Positions 17,028 to 25,476 of a stretch of DNA of 30,445 nt are shown here, piece by piece. The position numbers and the translations under genes were made by a program. The stretch is from Akkermansiaceae bacterium UBA5688 (lineage in GTDB: Bacteria > Verrucomicrobiota > Verrucomicrobiia > Verrucomicrobiales > Akkermansiaceae), in assembly GCA_002420315.1 (NCBI GenBank), contig DIHU01000184.1, positions 1 through 30,445 of the forward strand, in the 5' to 3' direction. Within the stretch, counting starts at the first letter, position 1; the number at the start of each line of letters is the position of its first letter. The notes beneath the pieces were generated by a model. That model was not told the DNA's origin, searched no databases, and was given only the letters and a program-made list of their open reading frames with translations.

Positions 17028-17885
17028 TCAACCATCCAGGATATTCACATGATCAATTAGACGAATATTCCCGTAAAAACAAGCGGTGGCGAGAATAGCG
17101 GGCTTCGTGACTTTGGGAATGGCTTGCATGGATTCGGCATCGATGAGCTCCAGATATTCTATGGAGAAGCTATCTGGGGCGTTTGCGAGCAGATGTTTTT
17201 TTGCGCTTCGAAGATAGGCCGCAGGGTTCTGTTCTCCGGTCATGGCAAGGTCGCTGGCAGCTGAAAGAGCACGCTGTATTCTTGGAGCATCTTTACGGTG
17301 TTGGGGGGTAAGGCGAATGTTGCGAGAGGATAGGGCTAGTCCATCGGGCTCACGAACAGTAGGGTGCTCGATGACTTTAACTGGGATATTCAGATCTCGA
17401 ACCATCCGGCGGATCAGGGCGACTTGTTGAAAGTCTTTTTCTCCAAAAACAGCGAGTGTGGGTTGGAGGAGATTGAAAAGCTTGATTACGACGGTGAGAA
17501 CTCCGTCAAAATGACCGGGACGGCTCGAGCCGCAAAGTCCCTTACTAAGAAGAGACTCGGTGACAATAACTGAATGGTCGGAGTGGTAGAAAAAGTTTTT
17601 TTCCGGAGTGAAGGCGAGATCGACTCCTTCCTTTTCACAGAGGACGAGGTCATTTTTGAGCGGGCGGGGGTAGTTAGTCAGATCGGCGTCGCGATCGAAT
17701 TGGATAGGATTGACAAAAATTGAGATGGCAACGGTTCCGTCGGGGCCAACCAATTGGCGGGCGCGACGAATTAGAGCTAGATGCCCCTCATGGAGAGCTC
17801 CCATTGTAGGAACCAAGACAAGAGGGCCTGGGAGGTCGCGAGTGATTTGAGTAATCGTTTTGACCTCCGAAGTGACTTTAATCAT
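17028..17885 (-). CDS. panC: pantothenate synthetase
   Basis: PanC joins pantoate and beta-alanine with ATP to make pantothenate, the coenzyme A precursor; it is cytoplasmic. The 285-residue protein has the family marks: VPTMGALHEGH with H32 and H35 for ATP, FVNPIQF, GEKDFQQVALIRRMV, and LALSSRN. Length and ATG start fit the family. panB and panD are not nearby. It is divergent from the ompH-lpxD block and is followed by 271 bases without a convincing gene before the small lipoprotein. Confidence 0.95.
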   Translation of the reverse strand: MIKVTSEVKTITQITRDLPGPLVLVPTMGALHEGHLALIRRARQLVGPDGTVAISIFVNPIQFDRDADLTNYPRPLKNDLVLCEKEGVDLAFTPEKNFFYHSDHSVIVTESLLSKGLCGSSRPGHFDGVLTVVIKLFNLLQPTLAVFGEKDFQQVALIRRMVRDLNIPVKVIEHPTVREPDGLALSSRNIRLTPQHRKDAPRIQRALSAASDLAMTGEQNPAAYLRSAKKHLLANAPDSFSIEYLELIDAESMQAIPKVTKPAILATACFYGNIRLIDHVNILDG

Positions 17886-17963
17886 GAGGAAATATTTTGG
17901 ATTCTGAACAAGATTCCATGGGAAACCTTATCAATTGACCTCCAGAGTTCGTGGAATGTCCAT

Positions 17964-17969
17964 TATAAT
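17964..17969 (+). promoter_or_regulatory. possible -10 element for the ompH-lpxD block
   Basis: A perfect TATAAT lies about 125 bases upstream of the first ompH gene. The nearest -35-like TTGACC (17935-17940) is 23 bases away, too far for a standard spacer, so support is limited to the -10 match and the position. Confidence 0.25.
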
Positions 17970-18094
17970 TGACGTCTGGTCCTCTTTTTTCGCTTCGAAA
18001 TCTGGGGGATGACACGAATTCCAAGCCCGTGGTTGACGTAACATCGAGAATTCTTCATAAAAAGCTAACAAGATTCATTTCATCCAAATTTATT

Positions 18095-18673
18095 ATGAAA
18101 AAGTCACTCCTTAGCCTTCTCGTCGTTTTTTTATGCCTCACTCCTGTCGTTCATGCACAGCAGAGTTTAAAAGTTGCTACCGTTAGCATGGAGCGTTTGT
18201 TTAACGAATATTACCAGACCGGTAAGGTTCAGCGTGAAATAAATATCGAGCGGGCAAGAATCCAGCGTGACAATAATGAGCGTCTGGCCAAAATCCGTGA
18301 GATAGACGCTCAACTTCAGCAGATTAGAGAGGAGCTTAAGAAAGAGGATATAGGTGAGAAAGAGAAAGCTGATTTCTTTAAGGAGTCCAACGGCTTGGCT
18401 CAGGATGGAAAGTCCAAAGAACGGGAGAGAAAGGAATTTCTCAATCGCCGAAATCGCGCGCTTAGCGACAAAATGCGGAAGCAAATGCGGGGGATTTTGG
18501 TCAAGATTCAGCGAGCTGTAAGCGAGCGTGCGAAAGAGGGAAATTACGATTTTATTTTTGACGTTTCTGCCAATAGCAATCAAGGAATTCCTTTCGTGCT
18601 ACATGCCCGCGAAACCACCGATCTTACTAACTCCCTCCTCGCTGAAATCAACGAGGGAAGTGAGGAAGAATAA
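18095..18673 (+). CDS. Skp/OmpH-family periplasmic protein 1
   Basis: A 192-residue exported protein of the Skp/OmpH family, periplasmic chaperones that hold outer-membrane proteins. It has a signal peptide (1-21, cut after V-H-A), a first strand LKVATVSMERLF, a long charged helical hairpin (about 40-145) and the closing strand YDFIFD at about 151-156, which forms the body of the trimer in the family. An in-frame start at 17969 would add 42 residues ahead of the signal peptide, so the ATG at 18095 is preferred. lpxD starts 29 bases after its stop, as in many Gram-negative skp-lpxD clusters. Confidence 0.88.
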   Translation: MKKSLLSLLVVFLCLTPVVHAQQSLKVATVSMERLFNEYYQTGKVQREINIERARIQRDNNERLAKIREIDAQLQQIREELKKEDIGEKEKADFFKESNGLAQDGKSKERERKEFLNRRNRALSDKMRKQMRGILVKIQRAVSERAKEGNYDFIFDVSANSNQGIPFVLHARETTDLTNSLLAEINEGSEEE

Positions 18674-18702
18674 ATCTTACGAACCAAAGTTGGCTATCGC
18701 TG

Positions 18703-19737
18703 GTGTCGCTTGGTTGGACAGAACTCCATGATCTGATTGGCATTTCGCCCAGTCAAGATCATGATTTTGTCTACACTGGAGTAAGTTCGCTGACTGATGC
18801 TAGATCTGGCGAGATTAGCTTTTTAGGTAATTCTCGATATGAAACCCAATTGAGGGCGACTCAGGCTTCGCTGGTTCTGGTGCCTAAGGGCGATTTTTCG
18901 TCGATGCCCGGATGCCATTTGCTTTTAGTTGATAATCCCTCGGTAGCCTTCTCAAAAGTAATTGACTATTTCCACTCCCAATCAGCTCTTGTCCAGCCTG
19001 GGATTTCTCCAGGTGCCCACATTGCGGCTGATGTCGAGATTGATCCAGACAAGGTACAGGTTGCTCCCGGGGTTGTGATTGAATCGGGTGCTAAGGTCGG
19101 TGATGGAAGCATCATTGGCGCCGGCTGTTTGATCGGCCGGAACGTCTCGCTTGGGAAGGACTGTTTTTTACACCCTGGAGTTATTATCCGGGAAGCCTGT
19201 CTGATCGGCGACCGAGTTATTTTGCAGCCGGGTTGTGTGATTGGTTCGGACGGTTACGGATTTGATCTTGTAAATGGCAAGCACCAGAAGACTCCGCAGG
19301 TAGGCATCGTTGAAATCGAGGACGATGTTGAGATCGGTGCAAATTGCTGCGTCGATCGGGCTAGATTCGGAAGCACAGTGGTGGGAGAGGGGACGAAGGT
19401 CGATAATATGGCGCAAATTGGCCACAACGTTAAGATCGGGAAACATTGCTTGGTTGTTGCGCAGTGCGGTATTGCCGGGAGCAGTCGCCTCGGTAATTAT
19501 GTGACTATTGCCGCCCAGGCCGGGGTTGCCGGGCACCTCGAAGTTACGGATCAGTCGGTCCTTGCAGCTCAAAGCGGGCTTTTCAAGAGTATTAAAAAGC
19601 CAGGCGTTTACATGGGCAATCCGGCGCGACCAATTCGAGAAGAGCAAAGAAAGCTTGCTGCGCTTTCCCGTCTTCCGGAGTTACGCAAAGAATTTGGAGC
19701 CCTAAAAAAGAAGCTGGAGGAACCCCGTGGAGAATGA
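18703..19737 (+). CDS. lpxD: UDP-3-O-acylglucosamine N-acyltransferase
   Basis: LpxD adds the second hydroxyacyl chain in lipid A synthesis from an acyl-carrier-protein donor. The 344-residue protein has the N-terminal uridine-binding domain (1-100), left-handed helix hexapeptide repeats (about 100-300), the GSDGYGFD and HQKTPQVGIVEIED signatures with H194, and the catalytic histidine H241 in IGHNVKIG. The start is GTG at 18703; no ATG in frame fits. The short charged C-terminal helix is typical. Its presence implies lipopolysaccharide. It sits between ompH paralogues. Confidence 0.94.
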   Translation: MSLGWTELHDLIGISPSQDHDFVYTGVSSLTDARSGEISFLGNSRYETQLRATQASLVLVPKGDFSSMPGCHLLLVDNPSVAFSKVIDYFHSQSALVQPGISPGAHIAADVEIDPDKVQVAPGVVIESGAKVGDGSIIGAGCLIGRNVSLGKDCFLHPGVIIREACLIGDRVILQPGCVIGSDGYGFDLVNGKHQKTPQVGIVEIEDDVEIGANCCVDRARFGSTVVGEGTKVDNMAQIGHNVKIGKHCLVVAQCGIAGSSRLGNYVTIAAQAGVAGHLEVTDQSVLAAQSGLFKSIKKPGVYMGNPARPIREEQRKLAALSRLPELRKEFGALKKKLEEPRGE

Positions 19738-19777
19738 GACTCTTCCTCCCACACCCCTCCGTAATAAAATATTTTCG

Positions 19778-20425
19778 ATGAGAATTTCATTGCCTTTTCA
19801 TATCGCTCAAAAAACTGGGTTTCTTATTTTTGCACTTGGAATGGCCCTGAGCGCTTCAGCCGGGGAGCTTAAGGTAGGCACCGTGAATATGATGAAGCTC
19901 CTTAGTGAGTTTCACGAAAAAAAGGCTGCCGAGGCTGAAGAAAAAGTAGAATTGTCTTCAATTGATGCGGCTTACAGGGAAAGGGTGGAGGCGATCAAGG
20001 CCATCGAAGAGGCAATGGCAAAGAAGCAAAATGAGTTCAACGATCCTTCGCTTGCTGAAAAGAAGCGCAAGGAAATTGCAGCTTCCGCCCAAGAGCTCGC
20101 GGCTACCCGTACTGTCCTAATTAAGGAAGGTGATGAATTCCTTAAGAAGCAGCGGCGGTCCTTGAATCAAAAAATGGTAGGAATGATAAATGACATTCGG
20201 AATAAGGTTGAAACTGCTGTTAGCGAGCACGCCGCCACTCTTGATGTGAACCTAGTTTTTGATGAATCCGGGCTGACTTCCTCTCGGACGCCCTTTTTAA
20301 TTTACTCCCGGAATGCCGTCGACTTAACTGATGCGGTTCTTAAGAAATTAAACAAAGACGCTCCGTCTCCTGCCACATTGGAAACCCCTGGTGGAGCAAA
20401 GCCCAAGGTCAAAGCTCCGAAATAA
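19778..20425 (+). CDS. Skp/OmpH-family periplasmic protein 2
   Basis: A 215-residue Skp/OmpH paralogue with a signal peptide cut after A-S-A (residue 28), LKVGTVNMMKLL strand, charged helical region (about 45-140), VNLVFDESG strand near 156 and a tail DLTDAVLKKLNKDAP followed by a Lys/Pro-rich end. A GTG at 19727 that overlaps the lpxD end would add 17 residues before the signal peptide, so I chose the ATG at 19778, 40 bases after lpxD. It is diverged from copy 1 but keeps the same order of elements. It may be a chaperone for a different client set. Confidence 0.83.
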   Translation: MRISLPFHIAQKTGFLIFALGMALSASAGELKVGTVNMMKLLSEFHEKKAAEAEEKVELSSIDAAYRERVEAIKAIEEAMAKKQNEFNDPSLAEKKRKEIAASAQELAATRTVLIKEGDEFLKKQRRSLNQKMVGMINDIRNKVETAVSEHAATLDVNLVFDESGLTSSRTPFLIYSRNAVDLTDAVLKKLNKDAPSPATLETPGGAKPKVKAPK

Positions 20426-20456
20426 AATCAGTTTAACTAAAAAATTATTCACCCTT

Positions 20457-21098
20457 ATGAATGTTAAGAATCTATTAAAAATCATCGCTGTATTCTTTTC
20501 AGCTCTTATTGTTACCTCGTCTTCTCTCGCGCAGGACAAGAACGACAAGATAGGAATTGTAAATATGCAACAACTTCTCGCTCAGTTTCATAAATCAGCC
20601 CCTGTTCTCGAAACCTTTAAAGGTTACGAAAAACAGATCATTGAAAGAAACAAGACGAAGGCCGAGGAAATTAGAGCTTTAATGGACGAGGCAGCCAAAA
20701 CGCAAAAGAGAGCTGAAACTCCCTCATTCGCCCGTGAAAAAAAGGAGCAGTTATTACGTGAAGCGCAGTCGACCCGGGTCGAAGCAAAGGCTCGTGAGGA
20801 TGCGCGAATTGCTTGGATTACGCGGAAGAAAACGGCTTTTTCAGAGAAACAAGCCGTTGAATTAGGGGTTTTGCGTAAGGAAATTATGGGGATGGTCCGC
20901 GAGTTCGGTGACGCTGAAGGGTATGACTATATTTTTGATAAAAGTGGTTCAAGCGGAGCTTCTATCCCTATCCTTGCCTACGCGAAGGACGCGACTAGCT
21001 TAACTGAAAAAATGCTTTTGCGAATTAATCGTGATGCCCCCGACGAGGAAGCCGAAGGTTCTGATCAAGGGAAATCTAAAGGATCGGGCGAAGAGTGA
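20457..21098 (+). CDS. Skp/OmpH-family periplasmic protein 3
   Basis: A 213-residue third paralogue. Signal peptide to about A25 (S-S-L-A), first strand IGIVNMQQLLAQF, charged helices (about 50-145), then YDYIFDKSG near 155 and a tail SLTEKMLLRINRDAP followed by an acidic/Gly-Ser end. It shares the NxDAP tail motif with copy 2, so copies 2 and 3 are probably the closest pair. ATG at 20457 is preferred over an upstream in-frame start at 20391 that lies inside copy 2. The gap to the next gene is short. Confidence 0.85.
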   Translation: MNVKNLLKIIAVFFSALIVTSSSLAQDKNDKIGIVNMQQLLAQFHKSAPVLETFKGYEKQIIERNKTKAEEIRALMDEAAKTQKRAETPSFAREKKEQLLREAQSTRVEAKAREDARIAWITRKKTAFSEKQAVELGVLRKEIMGMVREFGDAEGYDYIFDKSGSSGASIPILAYAKDATSLTEKMLLRINRDAPDEEAEGSDQGKSKGSGEE

Positions 21099-21163
21099 GA
21101 TCAAACTAAACTTTCTGAAGATTGATGCTACAGGGTCATTTTCATTGGTGTGTTCGACACCAC

Positions 21164-22438
21164 ATGAAAATGGCTTTTTTCATGTGGGCTTTAATAGCTC
21201 CGCTGCAGGCTCTTCCAAATGCAGTTCTTGGAGCGCTTGCGGAACATGATAGTCCTCTTAATGGCGAGGATTTAACCACCGTCTTGTTAGCTTCGGGTAT
21301 TTGGGATGGATCAGAAGCCTTGCCCGGTGAATGGGAAGCTGATGCCGGAATCGCTAATGTCAGTTCGGCTTATTTGATGGCTCGCCCCAAGGTTTTTGGT
21401 ATTCAAGCTCTTCTCGTGCGAGCTTCGAAACGGAAGGGACAACTTGAAGAACTTCAGATTACCTTTGCTGATGCCGGATCATTTTTCGGTTATCTTGATC
21501 GCAGGATTCCTGACGGGATGTCCGCTGAACAAGCGGAAACCCTCTTGCAAGAACGTGTCGAACAACGAAAAATTCAATTTGAGAAATTCTATGGCAGTAC
21601 TGCAGCGGAGCTTGTTGGGAATCTCAAAATGTTTGATGAAACACCCCGGGATTTCAAGCGGGGGAGGACCCGGGGCTTACGGGCGATCTATCGCCAGTTT
21701 GAATATAAGGAATCAGGGCTCTTAATTGAGTTGCTCGAGGCCAAGGATCGTTTATTAAGAGTTAGGCTGAGAAAGAGAGAAACTGTTACTAAGTCTTGGC
21801 TCGATGCTTCTTTGGAAGAATTAGGAACTAGGGACCGTCTCAAGGCTCTTTCTGCTAAGGTCACTAGGACGGACCGGGGAGATGTTGTTCTTAATGGAGT
21901 AGAGGTCGTGCCGCAGGGATATAGGCCCTACTGTGGACTCAATACTCTCGTAATGGTTGCCCGTTATCTTGGCTTGCATCTTGATGAAGATTGGCTTGCG
22001 GTTGCTGGAAAATTTAAGAACACCGGTTCTGCGGCGGGCTCGGATATGCTAGGGCTTTATAGCTCGGTAGCCAGGGAGGCACGTTTCAATCTTAACCGGG
22101 TAAGTGACTACGATCATGAAATTGTGAGGCGCTCAATTCGGGCTGGCATGCCCGTCATCGTGTGGCGTCGCTGGGACCGCCAGCGCGATAGACTGCACTC
22201 GCAAATATCGCGCGAATTTGAAAAGGGGGAGGATCAAAGATTCGAAAGACCTTCTGAAGAAGAAATGCCATCAAAAAAGAAGCGTTCACCACTTCATGCT
22301 TCTGTCATCGTAGGTTACAACGACGAGCGTAGAGAGATTGTCTTTCTTGAGAGTTGGGAGGGCTTGTCCAAACCGCGTAGAATGCTGGTGAACGAGATTT
22401 CTCATACCGCTGACTTAACTTTTTCTTTCCGCCCCTGA
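21164..22438 (+). CDS. secreted C39-like cysteine protease candidate
   Basis: A 424-residue protein with a signal peptide (cut after L-Q-A, residue 16), an N-terminal region of about 230 residues that I do not recognise, and a C-terminal papain-like domain of the C39 type. That domain has Q251 and C257 in VPQGYRPYCGLN, a helix TLVMVARYLG, H378 in PLHASVIVGYN and a downstream LESWEG. The catalytic trio looks intact, so it may be an active periplasmic peptidase, perhaps for leader or envelope protein processing. The in-frame ATG at 21125 and TTG at 21122 are possible starts, but MKMAFFMWALIAPL gives a proper signal. It ends the ompH-lpxD block and stops 3 bases before the aroC stop. Confidence 0.75.
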   Translation: MKMAFFMWALIAPLQALPNAVLGALAEHDSPLNGEDLTTVLLASGIWDGSEALPGEWEADAGIANVSSAYLMARPKVFGIQALLVRASKRKGQLEELQITFADAGSFFGYLDRRIPDGMSAEQAETLLQERVEQRKIQFEKFYGSTAAELVGNLKMFDETPRDFKRGRTRGLRAIYRQFEYKESGLLIELLEAKDRLLRVRLRKRETVTKSWLDASLEELGTRDRLKALSAKVTRTDRGDVVLNGVEVVPQGYRPYCGLNTLVMVARYLGLHLDEDWLAVAGKFKNTGSAAGSDMLGLYSSVAREARFNLNRVSDYDHEIVRRSIRAGMPVIVWRRWDRQRDRLHSQISREFEKGEDQRFERPSEEEMPSKKKRSPLHASVIVGYNDERREIVFLESWEGLSKPRRMLVNEISHTADLTFSFRP

Positions 22439-22441
22439 ACT

Positions 22442-23527
22442 CTAGCTTTCGCAGAGGGCTCGATGGCGAAGAAGGTGGTCGCAGAGGATCAAGTTCGTCA
22501 TTGCTTCGACGATAGGAACTGCTCGTGGTAAAACGCAGGCGTCATGACGGCCCCGTCCTTTCAGTTCGGTATCTTGATGGTCTTTGGAAACCGTGGGTTG
22601 GGCTGACATGATGGTAGCGGTGGGTTTAAAAGCGACGCGGAAGAGAATTGGCTCCCCATTTGAAATGCCGCCCTGAACTCCACCTGAGTGATTTGTGTGG
22701 GTACGAACTTTTTCGCCTTCCATGTAAAAATGATCATTATGGTCGGCCCCGGTCAGGGTTGTCCCTGAAAACCCGGATCCGACTTCGAAGCCTTTGGTTG
22801 CGGGAATAGAGAGCATTGCTTTTGCTAAATCGGCTTCCAGACGGTCAAAAACTGGTTCTCCTAGCCCTGGAGGGCATCCTCGGATGACGCCTTCAATAAC
22901 TCCACCGATGGAATTCCCCTCTGAACGAATCTCTTTAATACGGTTAACCATCGTATCTGCCGTCTTGGGATCACCGGTTCTGACGACATTGGATTCGATC
23001 ACCTCTGCAGTGACCTTCAGGGGGTCGATACTCGCTTCAATATTTTGAATTGATTTGACCCAGGCTAGAGCTTCCAAATTTGGATAGAAATGTTTGATAA
23101 CCTTTTTTGCGACAGCAGCAGCAGCGACCCTTCCAATTGTCTCTCGAGCTGAAGACCTTCCACCCCCCTGCCAGTTGCGTGTGCCAAACTTGGCGTCATA
23201 TGTGTAGTCAGCATGCGATGGTCGATATTTCTCGGACATTTCGGAGTAGGCCTCCGGGCGGTGATCCTTGTTGCGGACCAAAACGGCGATAGGCGACCCC
23301 AAAGTTTTTCCTTCAAAGGTTCCGGAGAGAATCTCGCATTTATCTGGCTCATTTCTCGGTGTTGTGACCTCAGATTGACCCGGGCGACGACGATCGAGTT
23401 CAATTTGAAGATCGTCTTCTGTGAGAGAAATAAGTGGTGGGCAGCCGTCGATGACGACCCCGACCCCGCCTCCGTGGGATTCGCCGAAGGTTGAAATGCG
23501 AAAAAGTTGGCCGAGTTGGCTGGACAT
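22442..23527 (-). CDS. aroC: chorismate synthase
   Basis: The last enzyme of the shikimate pathway, an FMN-dependent lyase that makes chorismate from EPSP; cytoplasmic. The 361 residues match the family: the start G-x-L-F-R-[IV]-S-T-F-G-E-S-H-G-G, DRRRPGQSEVTTPRNE, the HADYTY histidine, FGTRNWQGGGRSSARET and the late GRHDACVLPRAVPIVEAM. Start ATG at 23527. It lies 50 bases after the YiiX-like gene on the same strand, so a shared transcript is likely. Confidence 0.97.
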   Translation of the reverse strand: MSSQLGQLFRISTFGESHGGGVGVVIDGCPPLISLTEDDLQIELDRRRPGQSEVTTPRNEPDKCEILSGTFEGKTLGSPIAVLVRNKDHRPEAYSEMSEKYRPSHADYTYDAKFGTRNWQGGGRSSARETIGRVAAAAVAKKVIKHFYPNLEALAWVKSIQNIEASIDPLKVTAEVIESNVVRTGDPKTADTMVNRIKEIRSEGNSIGGVIEGVIRGCPPGLGEPVFDRLEADLAKAMLSIPATKGFEVGSGFSGTTLTGADHNDHFYMEGEKVRTHTNHSGGVQGGISNGEPILFRVAFKPTATIMSAQPTVSKDHQDTELKGRGRHDACVLPRAVPIVEAMTNLILCDHLLRHRALCES

Positions 23528-23577
23528 GGGAAAGATATTAGCAGCGGATTTTGATCGGGCAAGAGTGGGGCACGGAA

Positions 23578-24900
23578 TCAGTCTTTTAGGGTAGATAAAA
23601 GGAGATCTCTGGCCTTTGGGCCTATTTCGACCGTGTCACCATTTACACCGAAAATCATAGCGACATCAATGAGCCCTTTTTGCAACCCTTGATGGATCAA
23701 TTCTTCTGCAGGTAGAGCGAGGTGGCCACTTTGTTTGATAAGCCTTAGGTCCCACCGCCCGATTCCGTGAAAAGCCCGGTAGATGACTTCCGTGCAGCAC
23801 AAACGTTCTGCTTTTCGGAAATCGAAAGCAAAATCATAGTGCTTTCCTTCATGGGTGATTGCTTTTTGAAGAGCTTGCTGGAGTTCTGCCGCTGAAACTT
23901 TAGGACGAAGGATGACGAAGGAGTCTACGGAGAGGGTTTCTTCAATTTGCCGCAGCTTGACGCCGTCTTTTTTGGCCTCAAGAACATGAGCCGACTGATC
24001 GCCATAGGCTAGAAGTCCAAGATCGTCCCGGTCAGATAGTGGCCCCATGTAAAGGGCTGCGTGAGGCCAGAAACCTGGGAGGAAGAGGTTGCTCATGGCA
24101 TCATCATGGCGTGTTATGAAAATGTCACCTGGTTGAAGTTTACCTCGGATTTCTTCAATGATTTCTTTTGTGACCCGTTTGCCTTTTCCCGAAGACTTTA
24201 CAAAAGGTTGCTTCATGTCGGCAATGGCAGAGCCGGTAAGGCGGAACAAATGGAACATCACCTTGGTATAACCAGAGCTGGTTCTACGGCTCAGCGAGTA
24301 GGTTCGGTATTTGAGGATCACACCAAAAAGGTTTCTTTTGCCTTGAGCAAAATACGGCTCTTCTTCCATGAGCCAAACGGCAATGTCTTGCATGTTCGAG
24401 TTTTGAAGAGCTTTATCAATTTGCGTTTGATTATTTTGGAAAAAATTGCGGGCCTGACGGTAGCGCCAACGATTTCGAGTCGAACTTAGATTGTGATAAA
24501 TTTGTGTTAATGTTTTCCGGGGAATTTGATATCGAGGCTCTGCCTCATCGAGTTTTGCCAAAACAACGGGGCGTTCCTTTGCAAGTCCAATAAGATAACT
24601 TGAACTTCGCATGAGCATAGAAGCTGCACAAAATGCGAGGCCAAAAATTCTCAGGTCCCTCGATTTAAGAAAGGGGGCCAAATCGTCGATCATTTGCCAG
24701 AGAACGGAGCGACCGGAAAGATATCTCAGATAAGTTTCGCGAAGGCGTTCGTCCTCATCAGGAAGATAGTAGCCTCGTTTTTGTGCACGGTCCGCGTCTT
24801 TAATTTCACGAGAGAGGTTTTTCCTGTCGGGCAGGGTGACTCGGACTCCCCGTAAAATATCGCAGGAAGACTGCAAAACTTTTTCCGGCAATTGATCCAT
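23578..24900 (-). CDS. YiiX/YebB-like permuted papain protein with long N-terminal domain
   Basis: A 440-residue protein. The C-terminal half (about 255-420) looks like the circularly permuted papain-fold group (YiiX/YaeF, peptidase C92; NlpC/P60 relatives): LQPGDIFITR, the histidine H280 in WPHAALYMG, an E308-containing strand HVLEAK, and the cysteine pair C368-C369 in RLCCTEVIYRAF, of which C369 is the likelier nucleophile. Such enzymes act on amide or ester bonds, for example in peptidoglycan or lipids. The N-terminal 250 residues are helical, basic and unknown to me, with one hydrophobic stretch (about 86-106) and no classical signal peptide. Upstream of aroC on the same strand. Confidence 0.75.
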   Translation of the reverse strand: MDQLPEKVLQSSCDILRGVRVTLPDRKNLSREIKDADRAQKRGYYLPDEDERLRETYLRYLSGRSVLWQMIDDLAPFLKSRDLRIFGLAFCAASMLMRSSSYLIGLAKERPVVLAKLDEAEPRYQIPRKTLTQIYHNLSSTRNRWRYRQARNFFQNNQTQIDKALQNSNMQDIAVWLMEEEPYFAQGKRNLFGVILKYRTYSLSRRTSSGYTKVMFHLFRLTGSAIADMKQPFVKSSGKGKRVTKEIIEEIRGKLQPGDIFITRHDDAMSNLFLPGFWPHAALYMGPLSDRDDLGLLAYGDQSAHVLEAKKDGVKLRQIEETLSVDSFVILRPKVSAAELQQALQKAITHEGKHYDFAFDFRKAERLCCTEVIYRAFHGIGRWDLRLIKQSGHLALPAEELIHQGLQKGLIDVAMIFGVNGDTVEIGPKARDLLLSTLKD

Positions 24901-25077
24901 CAGGTTTAAGTATTGAAAAAAAATTAATTTTGGCGATCCAATAACGGTCGGCTGAAGCGATTAAGAGGGAATAAGTGTTCATCCTATAACTTGTAGGTGC
25001 GTCAACCCCTATAAATAAAGGGTTTGAGGTTTATTTTGGCTTTACAAAATATCCTCCTGCAGGAAGATCGTCCTGCT

Positions 25078-25353
25078 ATGAATAAAGGTGAACTAATCGA
25101 AGCAGTCCAGAAGGCCCTCGGAAATGAAGCAACTAAGCGTCAGGCGGAAGACTCCGTCGCTGCCGTTCTTGACTCCATCGCCGCAGGTGTAAAATCAGAT
25201 ACTAAGGTTCAAATTATTGGATTTGGAACTTTTGAGGTTAAGAATCGTGCGGCCCGGATGGGACGCAATCCAAAGACAGGGGAAGCAATGCAAATCAATG
25301 CTTCTAAGTCCGTTGGCTTCAAGCCTTCTTCGACCCTTAAGAAGTCGCTCTAG
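25078..25353 (+). CDS. HU-family DNA-binding protein
   Basis: A 91-residue histone-like nucleoid protein of the HU/IHF family. It has the helical dimer part (MNKGELIEAVQKAL to about 45), the G-F-G-T-F motif, and the DNA-binding arm RMGRNPKTGEAMQI, then the VGFKPSSTLKKSL end. An in-frame extension from 25024 is not part of the family, so the start is ATG 25078. It is divergent from the YiiX-like gene with about 177 bases between, and has its own terminator, so it is probably a single-gene unit. Confidence 0.95.
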   Translation: MNKGELIEAVQKALGNEATKRQAEDSVAAVLDSIAAGVKSDTKVQIIGFGTFEVKNRAARMGRNPKTGEAMQINASKSVGFKPSSTLKKSL

Positions 25354-25393
25354 GTTTCCTAACAGGTCCTTAGACTTCCTAACTAAAATATCC

Positions 25394-25429
25394 AGCCCGG
25401 TCTACTTTGAGAGTAGTCCGGGCTTTTTT
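25394..25429 (+). terminator. Rho-independent terminator after the HU gene
   Basis: AGCCCGG (25394-25400) pairs with CCGGGCT (25418-25424) and CTACT (25402-25406) with AGTAG (25412-25416), with one T-T mismatch and a TTGAG loop, followed by six T. It lies 40 bases after the HU stop. Confidence 0.93.
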
Positions 25430-25476
25430 GTTTCGTCTCGTAATCCCGAAAAGCTCGCATAGCATTCGTTCTAGAG

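Noticed and set aside
16753..17031. 92-codon minus-strand frame after panC with a TTG start overlapping the panC stop
   Set aside because: Rare start, no motif, Ser/Lys/Phe-rich low-quality composition and overlap with the start of the small lipoprotein; treated as non-coding.
17969..18094. N-terminal extension of the first ompH gene
   Set aside because: It would bury the signal peptide behind 42 residues; the ATG at 18095 gives a normal exported protein.
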